Below, piece after piece: positions 1-11,736 of a DNA stretch of 64,000 bases. Within the stretch, counting starts at the first letter, position 1. Each line of letters opens with the position of its first letter. The translations under genes were made by a program, and so were the position numbers. The stretch is from Icerya purchasi (taxonomy: Eukaryota; Arthropoda; Insecta; Hemiptera; Monophlebidae), in contig CM077115.1 in NCBI GenBank assembly GCA_039619475.1, positions 480,822,400 to 480,886,399 on the forward strand. Reading direction: 5' to 3'. The notes below the pieces were generated by a model that saw nothing but the letters and a program-made list of their open reading frames with translations, was not told the origin of the DNA and did not search any database.

Positions 1-760
1 TTATTTATTTCAATGTTTTACAGTTATTTAAAAATTTTTGACATATAATTAAGATTTTTACATAATTTCCCTTTTTTGTTATTAATTCTTTTAATTTGTC
101 AAATTGTGTAATTAGTGTTGTAATTTCAGCACAAACTTTTAATAGTTTTTCCTTTTTTCTGAAAAGAAAAAAAATAATATCGGGGATTGGCCATCGAAAA
201 AAATTTACCGTTCGCCCCTACAAAATCTAACATCGACTACCGCCGATCATAGTCCTGGTCGCTTTTTTTTCCCTTTCAAGCTTATTAAAAGAAATCTCCG
301 TACAGGCGGACTTGCTTTATTGTCCGTCTAGAGAAACCTCTGCCAAACAGATGAGCTTCGTAATATTTCTAAAAAGTGCCCATTTCATTGCGAGTGGTAT
401 TTTTTTCTATCCTTTCAGACATACGCAACGCTCTTTTCGTCTTAAATCGAAAAGGCCCCATCATATCGCGTTACTTTTTTTCCTCACACAGCTTTCGAAA
501 AATGACCTTGCTAATATTCCATTCGTGCCTACACGCAACGCGGACGAGTCGTTACTCTCCCGATAAAATCAATTCCTCAATTACGCTTTCTAGGGCGTTG
601 GTTACGAAAAAAAAAAAAATATATATATATATATATACACCTATATATATCACATGGGCATAATGCGTGTACAACACAAAAATGCTTCTCCGTTGTTTCC
701 GTGCTGCAGTCTGATTGTTTTAGTACCGAATGGTTCGTTTATTAGACTTGACGGGTGTTG
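1..760. other. AT-rich intergenic DNA, no gene seen
   Basis: This stretch has no open frame with recognisable content. It holds several T-runs and a short A-run followed by a TA microsatellite near 608-650. Short frames here are rich in low-complexity residues and look random. Confidence 0.5.
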
Positions 761-1000
761 ATCATCTTGAATTCTGTCAAAACAAATTCGCCAGATCCGA
801 GGATTGCGCGGAAAAGAAATTGATTGAATATTTTGCTGAATGAAGCTATTTTCGTAATGTACTCTTAAGATTGAGACGAGAATCTGGGCTCTCGTTTTCC
901 AGATTTTTCCGCCGTATAACCGATATTCAATTTCAGATTAGGTACCAACCGGGAATACACTTATAGAGCGAGAAGTCCCGTAACGCCAGACGGCACCTAG
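760..1000 (-). repeat. tRNA-derived SINE, copy 1 (degenerate)
   Basis: Read on the minus strand, this segment contains the body shared by the SINE family of this window: a block of the form 'cctaatctgaaattgaatat' followed by 'ggttatac', then a degenerate 'agatcc/attagg' block and 'acattacgaaaa'. The same order of blocks occurs near 2.4, 6.9, 20.85, 30.3 and 42.35 kb. The tRNA-like head is not clear in this copy. Boundaries are approximate, because they were set only by the extent of similarity to the other copies. Confidence 0.6.
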
Positions 1001-1009
1001 CATCGGATA

Positions 1010-2345
1010 ATCGTACTATCTCAGCAAGTCATAATTCGATTCAAAATCGATTTAAATAGGTGTGAGAAAGCGTAGCAATACAGGACTAGGGGACAACACG
1101 GTTTGCCGGTAACGCCAAAGACCACGACCGGAGCGGTCGATTGCTGTTTTTGAAAACGCTGCATCACATTAGATATGCAATTTTAAGTTTTTTTTTTTTT
1201 TTTTGAAAGTGTTCATGGTAATTGTTAATAAAGGCAGCGTTCTCCATTATTATTCGTTACCGTAAAAAGCTTTTGTTAATTTTGTTAGGGAGGGAAAATT
1301 ACTAGTACCGGACACAAAGTTGTAACACCGGGCAGCGAACAAGTCGTTTTTCCTCGTAAGTATTCATACTTATTATAATAATAATTGTTGTAATGAGAAT
1401 AAATGGAAATGGAAGAGACAAAAAAGAAAAGAAAATGGAATCAACGAAAACTATAAATTACGATAGATGACAAAGAAATGACTTTGAGAGAAGTCTCTAC
1501 ATGATGCAACATCGGCATTGGACCACCATTGAGAAGTGACGCTGCAACCAAAAAATTGTCGCCATTACCAGCTGCTGCCAAAAAAAAAAAAAAAAAAAAA
1601 ACGATCACGGAAGAGAAAATGTGAAATTCCAGCATCACTAAATAGAATTAAGAAGAAAAAGAAAAGAATGGGAGTTAAATTCAGAACAGCAATAGAAAAG
1701 ACGGGGGAACAAACCAAGGACAAAAGAAAAGTGGAGAGATAGAGCTAAGAAAAACTCAAATACCTGACATAGGAAGAACTACTTGCCTAGTGTGCTTAGT
1801 AGAGCATGACGAAAACAGTAGTGGTCCAGCTGCAATGGGTAGGCTCATGAAGCATCCCTGGAGATATTCCTGAATGTGCAGATACCTACATATACGATTG
1901 ATATGTTTTGAAAATGTCCGGTGTTTGGAGTCGAAGTTTTAAATCTGTCTGGTATTAGGGCCACTTGTAGTGATTGCATTTTTATTTACCAAAGTTTGAT
2001 TTAGGTTTACATGTTTATGCAGAAGTTGCATCATTTTTGTTTATTTATTTTGATTTTAAATTAATCCGTAAATAAAATTACATTTCTCGAAGTAGTTTTT
2101 ATTTCATTTTTTTGAAAACCTCAGGTGTCCGCCATTAGCGGACTTCCCGACATATGTAATCTTATGTAGTAATATGTCTTATCACTTTTTCGTGGTTCCA
2201 GTGCCGGCTCATAGACGCTGTGCTCTTTTTGAATGTTCTTTTTTTTTTTTTCTAAAATGATTACATCTTAAACTGGACCTCTTATTGCGCTTCTTACACA
2301 CCTGCCCTTACTAGATGTTGTTCCAATCATTTAAGGAAATTCAAT
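1010..2345. other. intergenic DNA with homopolymer runs
   Basis: No gene is recognised. A T-run (about 1188-1204) and an A-run of about 21 bases (about 1580-1601) are present, and either could be the tail of an old retroelement. A perfect 6-bp inverted repeat, gtccgc/gcggac with a 5-base loop, lies at 2127-2143. The short plus-strand frame over the A-run is lysine-rich and is a product of the run. Confidence 0.4.
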
Positions 2346-2582
2346 CTTCCTAGACACTTCTTGTCTCGTTCCGGATCCGAATCGCTCCCAGGTGTATATA
2401 CCCAATCTGAAATTTAATTGGTTATACCAGAGAATTATCTGATGGAAAGTAAAGGCGAATAATCCAAAAGTAGAAAGGAACTGGCCCCAGTATTATCCTT
2501 AGATCCATTAGGCCTAGAGTACATTATGAAAAGCTTCACAATTTCCGACGCGAAGAGTATGGGACTTACTTTACTTAATTCT
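2346..2582 (+). repeat. tRNA-derived SINE, copy 2
   Basis: The copy carries the shared blocks 'tgtctcgttccggatcc', 'cgctcccaggtgtatata', 'aatctgaaatttaattggtt', 'agatccattaggcc' and 'attatgaaaagctt', ending near 'ggacttactttactt'. Compared with the copy at 6.8 kb, the tRNA-like head upstream of 2346 is missing or too diverged to see. The element appears 5'-truncated. Confidence 0.75.
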
Positions 2583-2589
2583 CAGATGG

Positions 2590-4515
2590 TATTCAAAAGA
2601 CAAAACAAACAAACCGGAAACCGATTATCCAATAGTGTCTCTCCTATTATTAGCGAACTTGTGTGTGTTCATAAATCCACGTTAATATATTTAGTCTAGC
2701 GACTACGTATTTTGTTTGGTCGTCGAGAGATATCGAGTATTTCGTTGTCAAGTTTTTCAGAGATGCATCCGTTTTCGATTGTTTTTTGCGCGCGGCATAT
2801 TAATTACCACACTGGTACGGCGACATTATAGCTCGGCTTAATAATGTTTCTTATATAAAACATCGAACGGTCACACAGAGGAGCTTCGATTCTGTTTTTG
2901 AAGAAAACACAGTCTTCTCATGCACGGAGAGCGCGGATGATGATGGCGACTCGGCTGGACAGCGGCGTTAGGAATAACCGGCGTACACCAGGGCGCGTTA
3001 TTCTCAGAGTCCGGGCATTCAGGCGGCGAATGGAATAATAAAAGTTCGCGTTAAATTTTAACGACGCTAAGGAAATTTGCGGAAGCGACGCATATCGAGA
3101 ATCGAGTTTTACCGGGGATTGATGGGCGATGAACGTAATAATGACTGAGTTCGTGTGATCGCGCCGTGATCACGGAATGATGACCGCTGGTAATTGGCAA
3201 GAACATTTCTAATTTAGCGGATGAAACTGATTTATGGCACAATTAACGAATTATGAGTAGAGTCGGGCTGCGAATGGCGGCGGTCGGGCGGGCAAATATC
3301 TAATTAGTGGCGTAGGGGGGAAGTTTCGTTTCTGGTACCGGGATCGGGAGGAGAGCGCGTGCGCCGCCGCAGTATAGTCCAATTAAAAAATAGGAAAATA
3401 TCCGAAGAAAATAGAGTTGGAGTGCAGCTAACGGCCGGCACACGGAATAATAGCGTATTATTCGCCATTCTTCCCAGATTGATGTTTATCATCGAATTCT
3501 TCTTCGTCGCCGCGCCGCTGAATAACGATAATAACGATAGTAATACCTAATTATTATTGCCAGCATCGCATCGCCATATCCCCTCGCTGCTCTTTTTTAT
3601 TATTTTCCACTTTTTCAGAGTCTTCTTATCGCCGGCCGGCCGCTGTTCCGCTGATATATGAAGCGTTAACGATAATTAGAAGGTGAAACTGTACAATTGC
3701 CACGAAAAACCCCATACCTATACGACAGTGAACAAGACTGATATGCACGCGCGCCTATCCTCCTCAAGTCTGCACGCACACAAACACACACCCACCGCGG
3801 CCTACGTGTGTGCTCTCTATACCGCATGTACCGGGGCATCGGGAACGCTGCGCGAATTTGTTCGTAACGTGTGTGACTGACTGGGGCACATCGCGCGTCG
3901 CACACCGCAATCGGCCAATTCATCAGTTCCAACTTATATTCTCTACTATACGTGCACCGATTTAGTTACTTCTAGTTAACGCATCCGGCAGCAGCGAGAG
4001 ACCGTTTATAATTTATTATATCGCGATTGTTGCAGCGATTAACGACCAGCGGTGGGGGGCCTGTGCTCTGTTCTCGCCTGGCCGATTCGCTCTTTCCACC
4101 TCCTCGTCCAGAGCCACATGTTGATATCCTTTCTGTTAATTAATGGCGGGAAAATAGCGACCCCCGTCGTAATTTTTTACTTTTAAATTTACTCCAAGTA
4201 CCGACGATTATTAGTAGCGGACCACTGCACGGTTCGACGTACGATATAACGGTCCGGCCCAGTTCACTCGGACAGCTAGTAAACGATCAAGAGAGGACCG
4301 CATCGAAGTTTCCTTCTTCCGCGTGCGCAATCGAACTGAAACTATTTCTCGTAATCGGTTCTTCTCATCTTCGGTAATGGCCGGTAGTTTTTATGGGTCA
4401 GTTTTAATGGCTCTCAGATCATACCGAAATTTTCAGTAATCGACAGTTCTAGCTCCCAATCGGCAGACCCCATTTGTATAAATGTGTGTTGGTTGCGGTG
4501 CGGTAGAGCCACCAC
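2590..4515. other. GC- and CpG-rich island with TAATTA motifs, no coding exon seen
   Basis: The base composition changes from AT-rich repeat DNA to CpG-rich sequence with many TAATTA or ATTA cores (for example near 2805, 3302, 3381, 3550 and 4138). Frames here are short and carry no recognised motif. The look is that of non-coding conserved or regulatory DNA, but conservation cannot be measured from one genome. A CA-rich stretch lies near 3775-3803. Confidence 0.35.
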
Positions 4516-4516
4516 T

Positions 4517-4692
4517 GGTCGGAATCGCCGTTAGCACACGAATTATAGTCGTTAAAAAACGCGGGGGGGTGGGCCACTATACGTTCCAGATGGTGTAAAG
4601 ACTTTCCGGAAATTTTTCAACGCCGATTGCGCTTTGAAACGTACGAAAAAAAAACATACTTAAACGCAATTCCACAACGGTATATATTTATT
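4517..4692 (+). repeat. unclassified repeat pair P, copy 1
   Basis: The block beginning 'ggtcggaatcgccgttagca' and running through 'acgttccagatggtgt' and 'ccggaaatttttcaacg' to 'gtatatattta' recurs in direct orientation at 5642-5790. Copy 1 carries an extra G-rich segment (about 4561-4580) absent from copy 2. It runs directly into the TTA microsatellite. No coding capacity is seen. It may be part of an unrecognised transposon or a local duplication. Confidence 0.7.
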
Positions 4693-4709
4693 ATTTATTA
4701 TTATTATTA

Positions 4710-4806
<97 letters not shown>
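4686..4806. repeat. (TTA)n microsatellite
   Basis: About 120 bp of nearly uninterrupted TTA triplets, with two 4-base interruptions near the 5' end. The leucine or isoleucine runs predicted across it are a consequence of the repeat and not a protein. Confidence 0.95.
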
Positions 4807-4807
<1 letters not shown>

Positions 4808-5640
4808 ATTTTAGTTACGTATATACATATATAATTATGACATAAGAAAAATTAGTGTGCCTCATCATCCAATTAAGTGGGTCACATTAATTCTGTTTTA
4901 CAATTTGTAACTGTAGAATTGTTAATTATTTTGTTAATATAAATTAATGTTATTTTTACGATTTTTCACCTCTTTTATTGGTAAATTTATTAAAGTTGTT
5001 GAATTTATTTGTCACCAGTTGTTCCGTAGTACCTTCAATAATTATATTATTGCACCCCTGTAAAATATTATACACACTATCCCGAAAATTGCACCTAACA
5101 CAATTTTTCGACTACCCCGCAAATTCAATATTTATACACCTTAAATATTCCATGGTTATGAACTGCACATTAAAAAAAAAAGAAGTTTGTTGGGGTAAAA
5201 ATGTTATCATTTATTCTTTCTGTAATATCCGGAAAATACTGATATGCCATACCGTTGTAATTATTCCGAATTTGTTGAAATTGATCTATGTAGGTAATAA
5301 TTTTCCAAAATATTTGTTATTTTTTTTTACGTTAATTAACTGATATAGTTAAACAACACGCTTTTATACATACATATATATATATATATTATACGTTACT
5401 AAATTCGTTATTCAGCTTGATATTATTTTGTTTACACTAAACAATGTAATATGTTTTTCAATTTCCACATCGATCGGTTTAAGTCTCGCAATAACCAATA
5501 CTGCTAGATGGCTTATCCTCCTATATGAATTTATTAGCTTTATAATTAACCATTTAACATTTTCTTAAATCTTTTAATTTTTAACACTATAAATAATGCT
5601 GCCATTCAATACATTACTAAGCATTATTGATTTATACCTC
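4807..5640. other. AT-rich spacer between the two P repeats
   Basis: No recognisable gene. A 121-codon plus-strand frame (4978-5343) exists but has no recognisable domain, an AT-driven composition and no supporting signals, so I regard it as chance. A short TA microsatellite lies at about 5372-5389. Confidence 0.4.
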
Positions 5641-5641
5641 C

Positions 5642-5790
5642 GGTCGGAATTGTCGTTAGCACGCGAATTATAGTCGTTAAAAAACAGATACGTTCCAGAT
5701 GGTGTGAAAAATGTCCGGAAATTTTTCAACGACGGTTGCACATTGAAACGTACCACAAAAACCGTACTTAAACGTAATTCGTATATATTC
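5642..5790 (+). repeat. unclassified repeat pair P, copy 2
   Basis: This is the second copy of the block at 4517-4692. It shares 'cgaattatagtcgttaaaaa', 'acgttccagatggtgt', 'ccggaaatttttcaacg' and 'acttaaacg.aattc'. By eye about four in five positions match outside the indels. It lacks the G-rich insert and the TTA microsatellite of copy 1. Confidence 0.7.
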
Positions 5791-5794
5791 GATC

Positions 5795-6815
5795 TAAAGA
5801 TGTCTCTTTTAAAAATTGATTACGGCTGCTAGGCTAATAATCCATTTAATCTGCTATGTCGAGCATACCATTCTCGCGTCTCTCCTTCAGTAAAAATTCA
5901 GCTACGTATTTGCATTCAATGTACGATTTCAAGTTAGATACCTGCGTCGGGGTGGCTCAGATGGGATATTCTCTTTTCAGATACAGACGCAGTGAAGAAA
6001 TGCTTAATTCCACGTTAACCTACCGAGTAGTCTATTACTAATAGAGTAAATTCAGGAAATACTTCTATACTTATGTCGTTATACAAAAATTGGGTTGTAA
6101 AAATTGTACTTGACGTCTTCGTTTCATATATTGAGTTCTACCGATGTTTGGGTAGATTTTTTTTTTTTCATCTTTTTCATTTTTTTCCTGATAGGATTTA
6201 AATACCCGGCGACCGATCGGATTTATAGCAAACTTGTTGACCCGATTGTATTCGTGCATTTCTTAAAATATAACTAATACGCGCCTAATACGAAAGTGTT
6301 AAACAGTATTTTTAAATTTTGAATTAGTGCATATTGGTTCGTGTAATATTTTGAGATCAACAAATATCTTGAACAAAGTTTCATCGTAAAATTTCTCATT
6401 TAAATCGGTAAATGAGCGAATGGTTAAACAATTAATAAATCCCAAAATACAAGTCTGCCAACACGAACGGTCTACATTATTTCCCAGCGCAATCGGTTTC
6501 TAGAAAACCGTCTACTAATAATCCATGAATTTTAAATTTCTCAGAATTACGCTTGTAATATAAACCACCGGGCTTCGATTGGATCTGAACTAACAAATCA
6601 ACCATTGCGGATTATTATGTTTCAGAAGTAGCCAAAAGTTTAGGAGTAATAATAAGTACACGAATGTATTTTTTTTATAAATAACTGTAACGGGTTGTCC
6701 CACAAGGCCGAAAACTATTGTATAGGTGCTCAGACATTTATTATCGTTTATTTGGTTGACGTAACGATTTCAAGTGCATAATAATATTAGCGTACACAAT
6801 CTTATATGCTAAAAC
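5795..6815. other. intergenic DNA, no gene seen
   Basis: Nothing is firmly recognisable. A very short segment near 6590-6665 translates to a peptide reminiscent of the 'V.K.LGVIID' region of LINE reverse transcriptases, but it is too short to call. Confidence 0.35.
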
Positions 6816-7088
6816 TATGGCTAGTGGTCAAGGTATTTGGCTACCAAATCCGAGGTGTCATAGGTTATCGATACTATTGTCTCGTGATCAGAGTCGCTTC
6901 CAGGTATATACTTAATCTGAAAATTAATATTGCTTATACCAGTGAAATCCGGGGAAATAAAGACGGCCGAGAAAAACGAACTGGCCCGAATAATCTCTTC
7001 AGATCCATTAGGCTCAATACCATTATGAAAAGCTTAACTTCACAATCCATGATACTCTATCAAGGATGTATCGGATTTACTTTACTTT
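6816..7088 (+). repeat. tRNA-derived SINE, copy 3 (best tRNA head)
   Basis: This copy shows the clearest tRNA-like head. An A-box-like 'tggctagtggtcaagg' begins near 6818, and about 40 bases later comes a B-box-like 'ataggttatcgatac'. The family body follows: 'aggtatatacttaatctgaa', 'gcttataccagtgaaat', 'cttcagatccattaggctc' and 'attatgaaaagctt'. It ends near 'tcggatttactttac' before an AT-rich tail. Spacing and motifs fit a Pol III-transcribed tRNA-derived SINE. The parent tRNA was not identified. Confidence 0.8.
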
Positions 7089-7209
7089 GCTCCTGGATAA
7101 TACAATACAATAAAATAAGAAAGAAAAAAAAAGGCTAATAAAAACGAGAAATAATGCAATAAAACCAAAACAAAAATCTCTTCGCATAATCCCAATAAAC
7201 CTAAAACCG

Positions 7210-7445
7210 AGATACAGACCTAGCGCGACTCCTCTTGCTTACCATTCTGTGTACTATGTATAAAATGATCAAAATTTACAGCGTCATTCTTACCGGCATC
7301 GACACAAAAAGAAAATAATATAATCAAAAAAATATCCTATCCAAACATTTAACTTTCGTTACATAAAATTGGGGGTACATTTTTTCTAATGGGGGCTGGC
7401 CTAAGAACTGCGTTGTAATTAATATATATATATATAGTAACTCGT
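7210..7445 (+). repeat. interspersed repeat family Q, copy 1
   Basis: The copy shares with 26,675-26,915 the blocks 'tataaaatgatcaaaattta', 'cgttacataaaattggg', 'acattttttctaat' and 'cctaagaa', and it ends in 'gttgtaattaatatatatat'. Both copies stop in a TA microsatellite, which may be part of the element's 3' end. No coding capacity is seen. The class is unknown; a non-autonomous element with a microsatellite tail is plausible. Confidence 0.75.
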
Positions 7446-8186
7446 GAGTCAGAAATATTACTACAAATCACCATCTGTATGGACATTGACACAATATTTA
7501 AACCCATTTTTTTTCTTCTTCGGGTTACCATTGTAAATAAATTTATTATTATTTACACCAAGGATATATTTGCCTGCTTTTTAATAAACACTAAAAATGT
7601 CACCTCCCTCTAATAAAATTGCTCGCTTAAACGAAACACCTCGACTAATCTCGACGAATTATCTAACACCCTAAAAACGCTTAATTCGTAAATTTCACCG
7701 AAATGAGCCCCGTTAACCCATTTTTGTGTACATTCGCACACAAGTGATATACACATTACACGATTAAGTAAAAATGCAAGTATTTTTCAGCGAATAAAGT
7801 TGTAAGAGTACGGAAAAGATCGCCGTTCACGGATTTTTCATGAAAGCAGAAGGAATTTGTAATGCAAAAAAAAAATAAATTATTTCATATCCGACAACAT
7901 TGCCTTAATTTAAAAACATGGGGAATAGCAATAAATAATTACTGTCGTATTATTCGCTAAACGATTTTTCTGTGAATTTTTTATCAAATGTTGTTGCGGA
8001 CAAGTATGAATATGCGTATCTGAGAAACGAAACGACACAGCATAACGATTTGGCACATATGCGTGTTGCGCCATCAACACGTGTATCTCTAACGCGTCTC
8101 AGTGATGAATTGATAAAGTGTTTGTGGTATAGTATTGCTGTAACACTCGCGGATAGTCTTTTTTGTTTTTATTTGAAGAAAATTGC
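7446..8186. other. intergenic DNA upstream of the mariner relic
   Basis: AT-rich DNA. The N-terminal third of a mariner transposase might lie at about 8090-8186 in degraded form, but I cannot align it by eye. No other feature is recognised. Confidence 0.35.
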
Positions 8187-8975
8187 TGCCGGACCATACC
8201 GACGTGTGAACGATGGTTCGAAAAGGTACAAAGATGTATAATTGTATTTCGGCACGAAGACAATAACACAAAATCAACTCGCAGAGCGATTAGGCGTTAG
8301 TCAACGTTCAGTCGCCTACGGAACATGGGAAAGATTCAAAAGGTCCTCCCCACCTCGTGAGCTGATCGAGAGGCGGATGAAAAGATGCGAAAACAAGCGT
8401 GTAATTTTGCTCTTTTTGCATCACATACGGGGCATGAAAAGTAGATTTATTTTTCTCGACCAAAAAAGATGGGCCTAGACACAGCATCCGCATCCACGGC
8501 AAGACCTAATCAGCAAGGAGGCGATGATGCTCTATGTTTGCTGACCATCAAAACAACGGTGTGGTCTATTATAAGCTGTTAAAGTTTGGTGAAAAACATC
8601 AAACGCTACTGACAACACAATTGATGGATTTGAGCCGTTTGGTGAGCTCAAAAAAAAAAAAAAAAAGACCAGAATATCGAATAAGGTGACGCAAGGTCAT
8701 TTTTGTTATTTTTCTCCACGACAGTACTCCATCACACGCGACTAAACCGGTTGACACGATGGACTAAAAACGTTCTAGTCCGCGCAGTTTACTCACTGCA
8801 GACTTCTTGGCTCCTTCCGATCATCATGTGTTTCCATCCACGCGGTTGCTGATGCCTTCGTTCGTACGAAGGTGTGAAAAAGTGAGGCACGCTGAATGCA
8901 TGAGATATTTACCGACATGGTAAATTGCCCCCAAAAATAGGAAAAATGTCTAACTAGCGATAGTAGTAAAGCATC
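8187..8975 (+). pseudogene. mariner-family transposase relic
   Basis: This is a dead copy of a Tc1/mariner-superfamily DNA transposase, which cuts and pastes its own element at TA sites. Fragments in changing frames follow mariner order: TCERWFEKV (8205-8230), then QNQLAERLGVSQ (helix-turn-helix-like part, about 8269-8304), SRFIFLDQKRW, NGVVYYKLLKFGE with TQLMDLSRL (about 8560-8640), the second catalytic Asp in LHDSTPSHATKPV (about 8714-8752), the third in FLAPSDHHVF (about 8806-8835), and a C-terminus like CPQK.EKCLTSD. Several frameshifts and stops break it. The TGDEK motif reads TGHEK, so the first catalytic Asp is lost. Aspartates two and three are 32 codons apart as read here, two short of the D34D spacing. 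Part of the N-terminal region between 8235 and 8242 seems deleted. Clearly non-functional. Confidence 0.85.
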
Positions 8976-9035
8976 TTTTTTATTATTCTCCCGAATTTAA
9001 CGTGATTTTTTTTTCTTTCTCGGAATTAAAAAAAT

Positions 9036-9053
9036 CTGCATTTCGTACCTAAC
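9036..9053 (-). repeat. possible mariner terminal repeat
   Basis: Read on the minus strand, this is 'gttaggtacgaaatgcag'. A TTAGGT start is common at mariner ends and it sits shortly downstream of the transposase relic. No matching left terminus was found, so this is only a candidate. Confidence 0.25.
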
Positions 9054-9054
9054 A

Positions 9055-10650
9055 TAATAATTGCTACCATTAAACAAACCAAAAAAGACTTGTTATAATA
9101 ATAAAACAAATTATCACAGATTTCTCGCTTCTGACTTTCACATAAATCCGCAATCATGGTGCTTTTGTGATACGTGTCGCGATTATATATAGTAGTCGGC
9201 AAAATCCGCGATAATTTGACGCTTTTATTTTGTAATTTAAAATAGCCGCATCAGATCTCCCGGTACTCTTAGTCTCATGCGGCGAAGTAGCAAAGTTGAA
9301 AAATAAATCTACCGTAATTCTCAATTTAGCTAAAGCGTTTAGCAATAGAAATCCAAGAAGTGGATGTTGTGCAGAAAAATGCTTAATGTGCAAAACGGCA
9401 GTCATCCTAGTTACGGCGATCTAATCGCCTTTTTGTGCGCCAAGCACTGCGAATACTTGTGCGATATTAGCGAGCCGCTAAGGGAGAACCGTATCCACCT
9501 TTAAACAGCAGTAACCAGGTACTTCTGCTACATGCGCGTAATCTACTGCGCATATTTTTTGTCGCAAAGTTAGCGTTTTTTTTTTTTTTAACAACAGGAA
9601 AACGGAGCTAAAAAATTAAATAACTAGGCAGTCCGAAATGGACGCAACAAAGTCTTAGTGATCACACGCCTAACTAACAAATAAAAGCTCGGTGAAAATC
9701 CGTCGACTGTGACAAAAAGCCGTACAGAAGCGATGGTGCCGCTACTAGATCGGCACTTTAACTAGTATATTCACATTTTTTAACGTTAACTCTCTTCTAA
9801 ATAATACATTTCAATTGATTTTTTTTTTTTTTTTTATTAAAATTGATTATCAAATGAAGGACGCCTTATTAAATTTTATAGTTCTTAAATTGAATAACCC
9901 TTTTTTGTTTTTTTGTTGTTTTTTTTTAATTCCGATTTTAGCCCCCATGGGCCGCAGCGGCTGCTAAAAACAACGAGTCTTCATTTTATACAACTTGTCC
10001 TTTTTCCTTAACATCTTTTCAATATTTCTCGACTCCTTCGAATTATATTTTGGTGGCTTATATGAATTTCTTGACGTTTATTTTAAAGTTTCAATATTTA
10101 TTAATTGATTTATTTTTCGAATTAACCCGTTTTCGTTGCTCGCATAAATTATTTCACGAAAATTTTAATTTTCTCGCGAGTTTTTTAAATTTTTTTTACA
10201 TAATAATAATAATAACAATAACAATAATAAAAGTTGCTGCTTCTTAATTTGGTTTTGTTTGCGTAGCGGTGCGTGCGATTGTATATAACGCGGAAAAAAT
10301 CAGGGGCATTCGTCGCTGGTCTGCAAATGTCAATTCGGTAATAAATGCCTAAACTTAATTGGGAAAAAAAAGAGTCAACTCAGGCTTTCTTCTTTGCACT
10401 TTTAGGATACTTTTGGAAATATACGGATACGATGAACACCTTTGTCTCAGTTCTTTCTTGAAAAGCGTCAAATGACCATACTCTGAATTTTGTCGGATGA
10501 TGATCGTATTTCGCCCTTGCTTCTTCGGATGTCCAAAGAGAAAAGAGATGCTAATGTCTCTGAGGTCTGTCGAAAAATTTCTAATCATTCTAAAGTTAGG
10601 GGGGGGGGGGGGGAACAAAAATTGACACAAACTACGATTTTATCAAAAAG
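9055..10650. other. AT-rich intergenic DNA
   Basis: No gene is seen. There are T-runs near 9573, 9820 and 9910. An uninterrupted run of about 14 G lies near 10,600. Frames are short and without recognised motifs. Confidence 0.4.
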
Positions 10651-11735
10651 CCACCGTGCAGCACGGTGAAAGCGGCTTCGCAATAAGCAGCATAGTCCAC
10701 TCCCCGAGTAAGTCTTAATGGTGGCAGCGCGCAGTTCTTTGCGATTTATTAGTACTCCCCGTTAATAGTTCTTTGGATGCGTTCATTTTTCGTCGGCGCA
10801 CTAATTAAAAAAAGCGGCGAGTGGCCGAAAAATAAAAAATATCGGAGACCTCCGCGGATTCATTTAAGAGCTCATCATGACGAACGTGCCCGCTGTCCAG
10901 ATCCTGCATCTGGCCTATTAGAACTGGTCGATTAAAACAAAAACTAAAGGTGGTGAACTGAAAGGAGACAATTATGTCAGTGGCGACCATTAGCGATTCA
11001 AGAAAGCGAACGGTGAAATTCTAAGTGAACTTTAGACGATGTTGACGGGCGACGACGAATAAGGAATAATAAAAACAATGCGAGCGAGTTAAATGAATTA
11101 AAGTAATTACGTTTTTTCTACACTGTTCGACCAGCAGTCGTCGCTGTGTGTGTTGTCCGGCAAGCAGTTTAACTGCGTTTAATCTGATAATTACCACCTC
11201 TGGCTGGCCCGGCGCGCGCTAATTAAAACAGTTCATCAGCAGAACAGCATCGCTGCAGCTCACTGCCTGGAAATTTTATCTTATTATTAACTACATCTAT
11301 TAATAAGAGCCTTTCGGTCGTTTACGCACACGGGCGCACCAAGGACCGTCGTCATTTTTATATCAGCGCATTACATAGATCAATGGTTGTCCATAGCCGG
11401 TCGCAGAGCCATTTCTTTCAGCGTGCCCGCGAGTTTTAATGACATATCGCATGAGTGAATGAGTTTCGTGCTCGTTTGTTCGTCGTTCGTCCAGTCCGGA
11501 AATTATGACTGTTGTAAAAATGAATAATAAGTCGAAAAGAACCAGCAGAAGAAACACGCTTTTCACGAACATTTTTTTCTTTTCCCCCCTCCGTTTTCTT
11601 CTAGCTCGTCGCATTACTCGCCCAGGTAATTGATATATGTAATTTCACAGAAAAACGGACCGAACACAGAAAGGCAACTGTTCAGCCAGTTAGCACCGCT
11701 ATCGCCGAATGGTAAACGCGATATCGTGTAATAAA
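10650..11735. other. GC-richer island with homeodomain-like sites, no exon proven
   Basis: CpG-rich sequence with several TAATTA or ATTA cores (near 10,803, 11,105, 11,192 and 11,219). An 83-codon minus-strand frame (11,363-11,614) includes one hydrophobic stretch but shows no domain or splice support, so I do not call it. Regulatory or conserved non-coding DNA is a plausible reading. Confidence 0.35.
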
Positions 11736-11736
11736 A

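Noticed and set aside
4978..5343. 121-codon open frame on the plus strand
   Set aside because: AT-driven Leu/Ile/Tyr/Lys composition in a spacer between two repeats. No homology recognised.
6590..6665. Peptide SEVAKSLGVIIS resembling the thumb-side motif of LINE RTs
   Set aside because: Only about 20 codons, with no neighbouring RT motifs.
6690..6715. 'gggttgtcccacaag' resembling a mariner terminal repeat
   Set aside because: It is about 1.5 kb from the transposase relic, no partner end was found, and it is too short to call.
11363..11614. 83-codon minus-strand frame with one hydrophobic segment, considered as a small membrane protein
   Set aside because: A single hydrophobic stretch is expected by chance in T-rich DNA. 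No other support.
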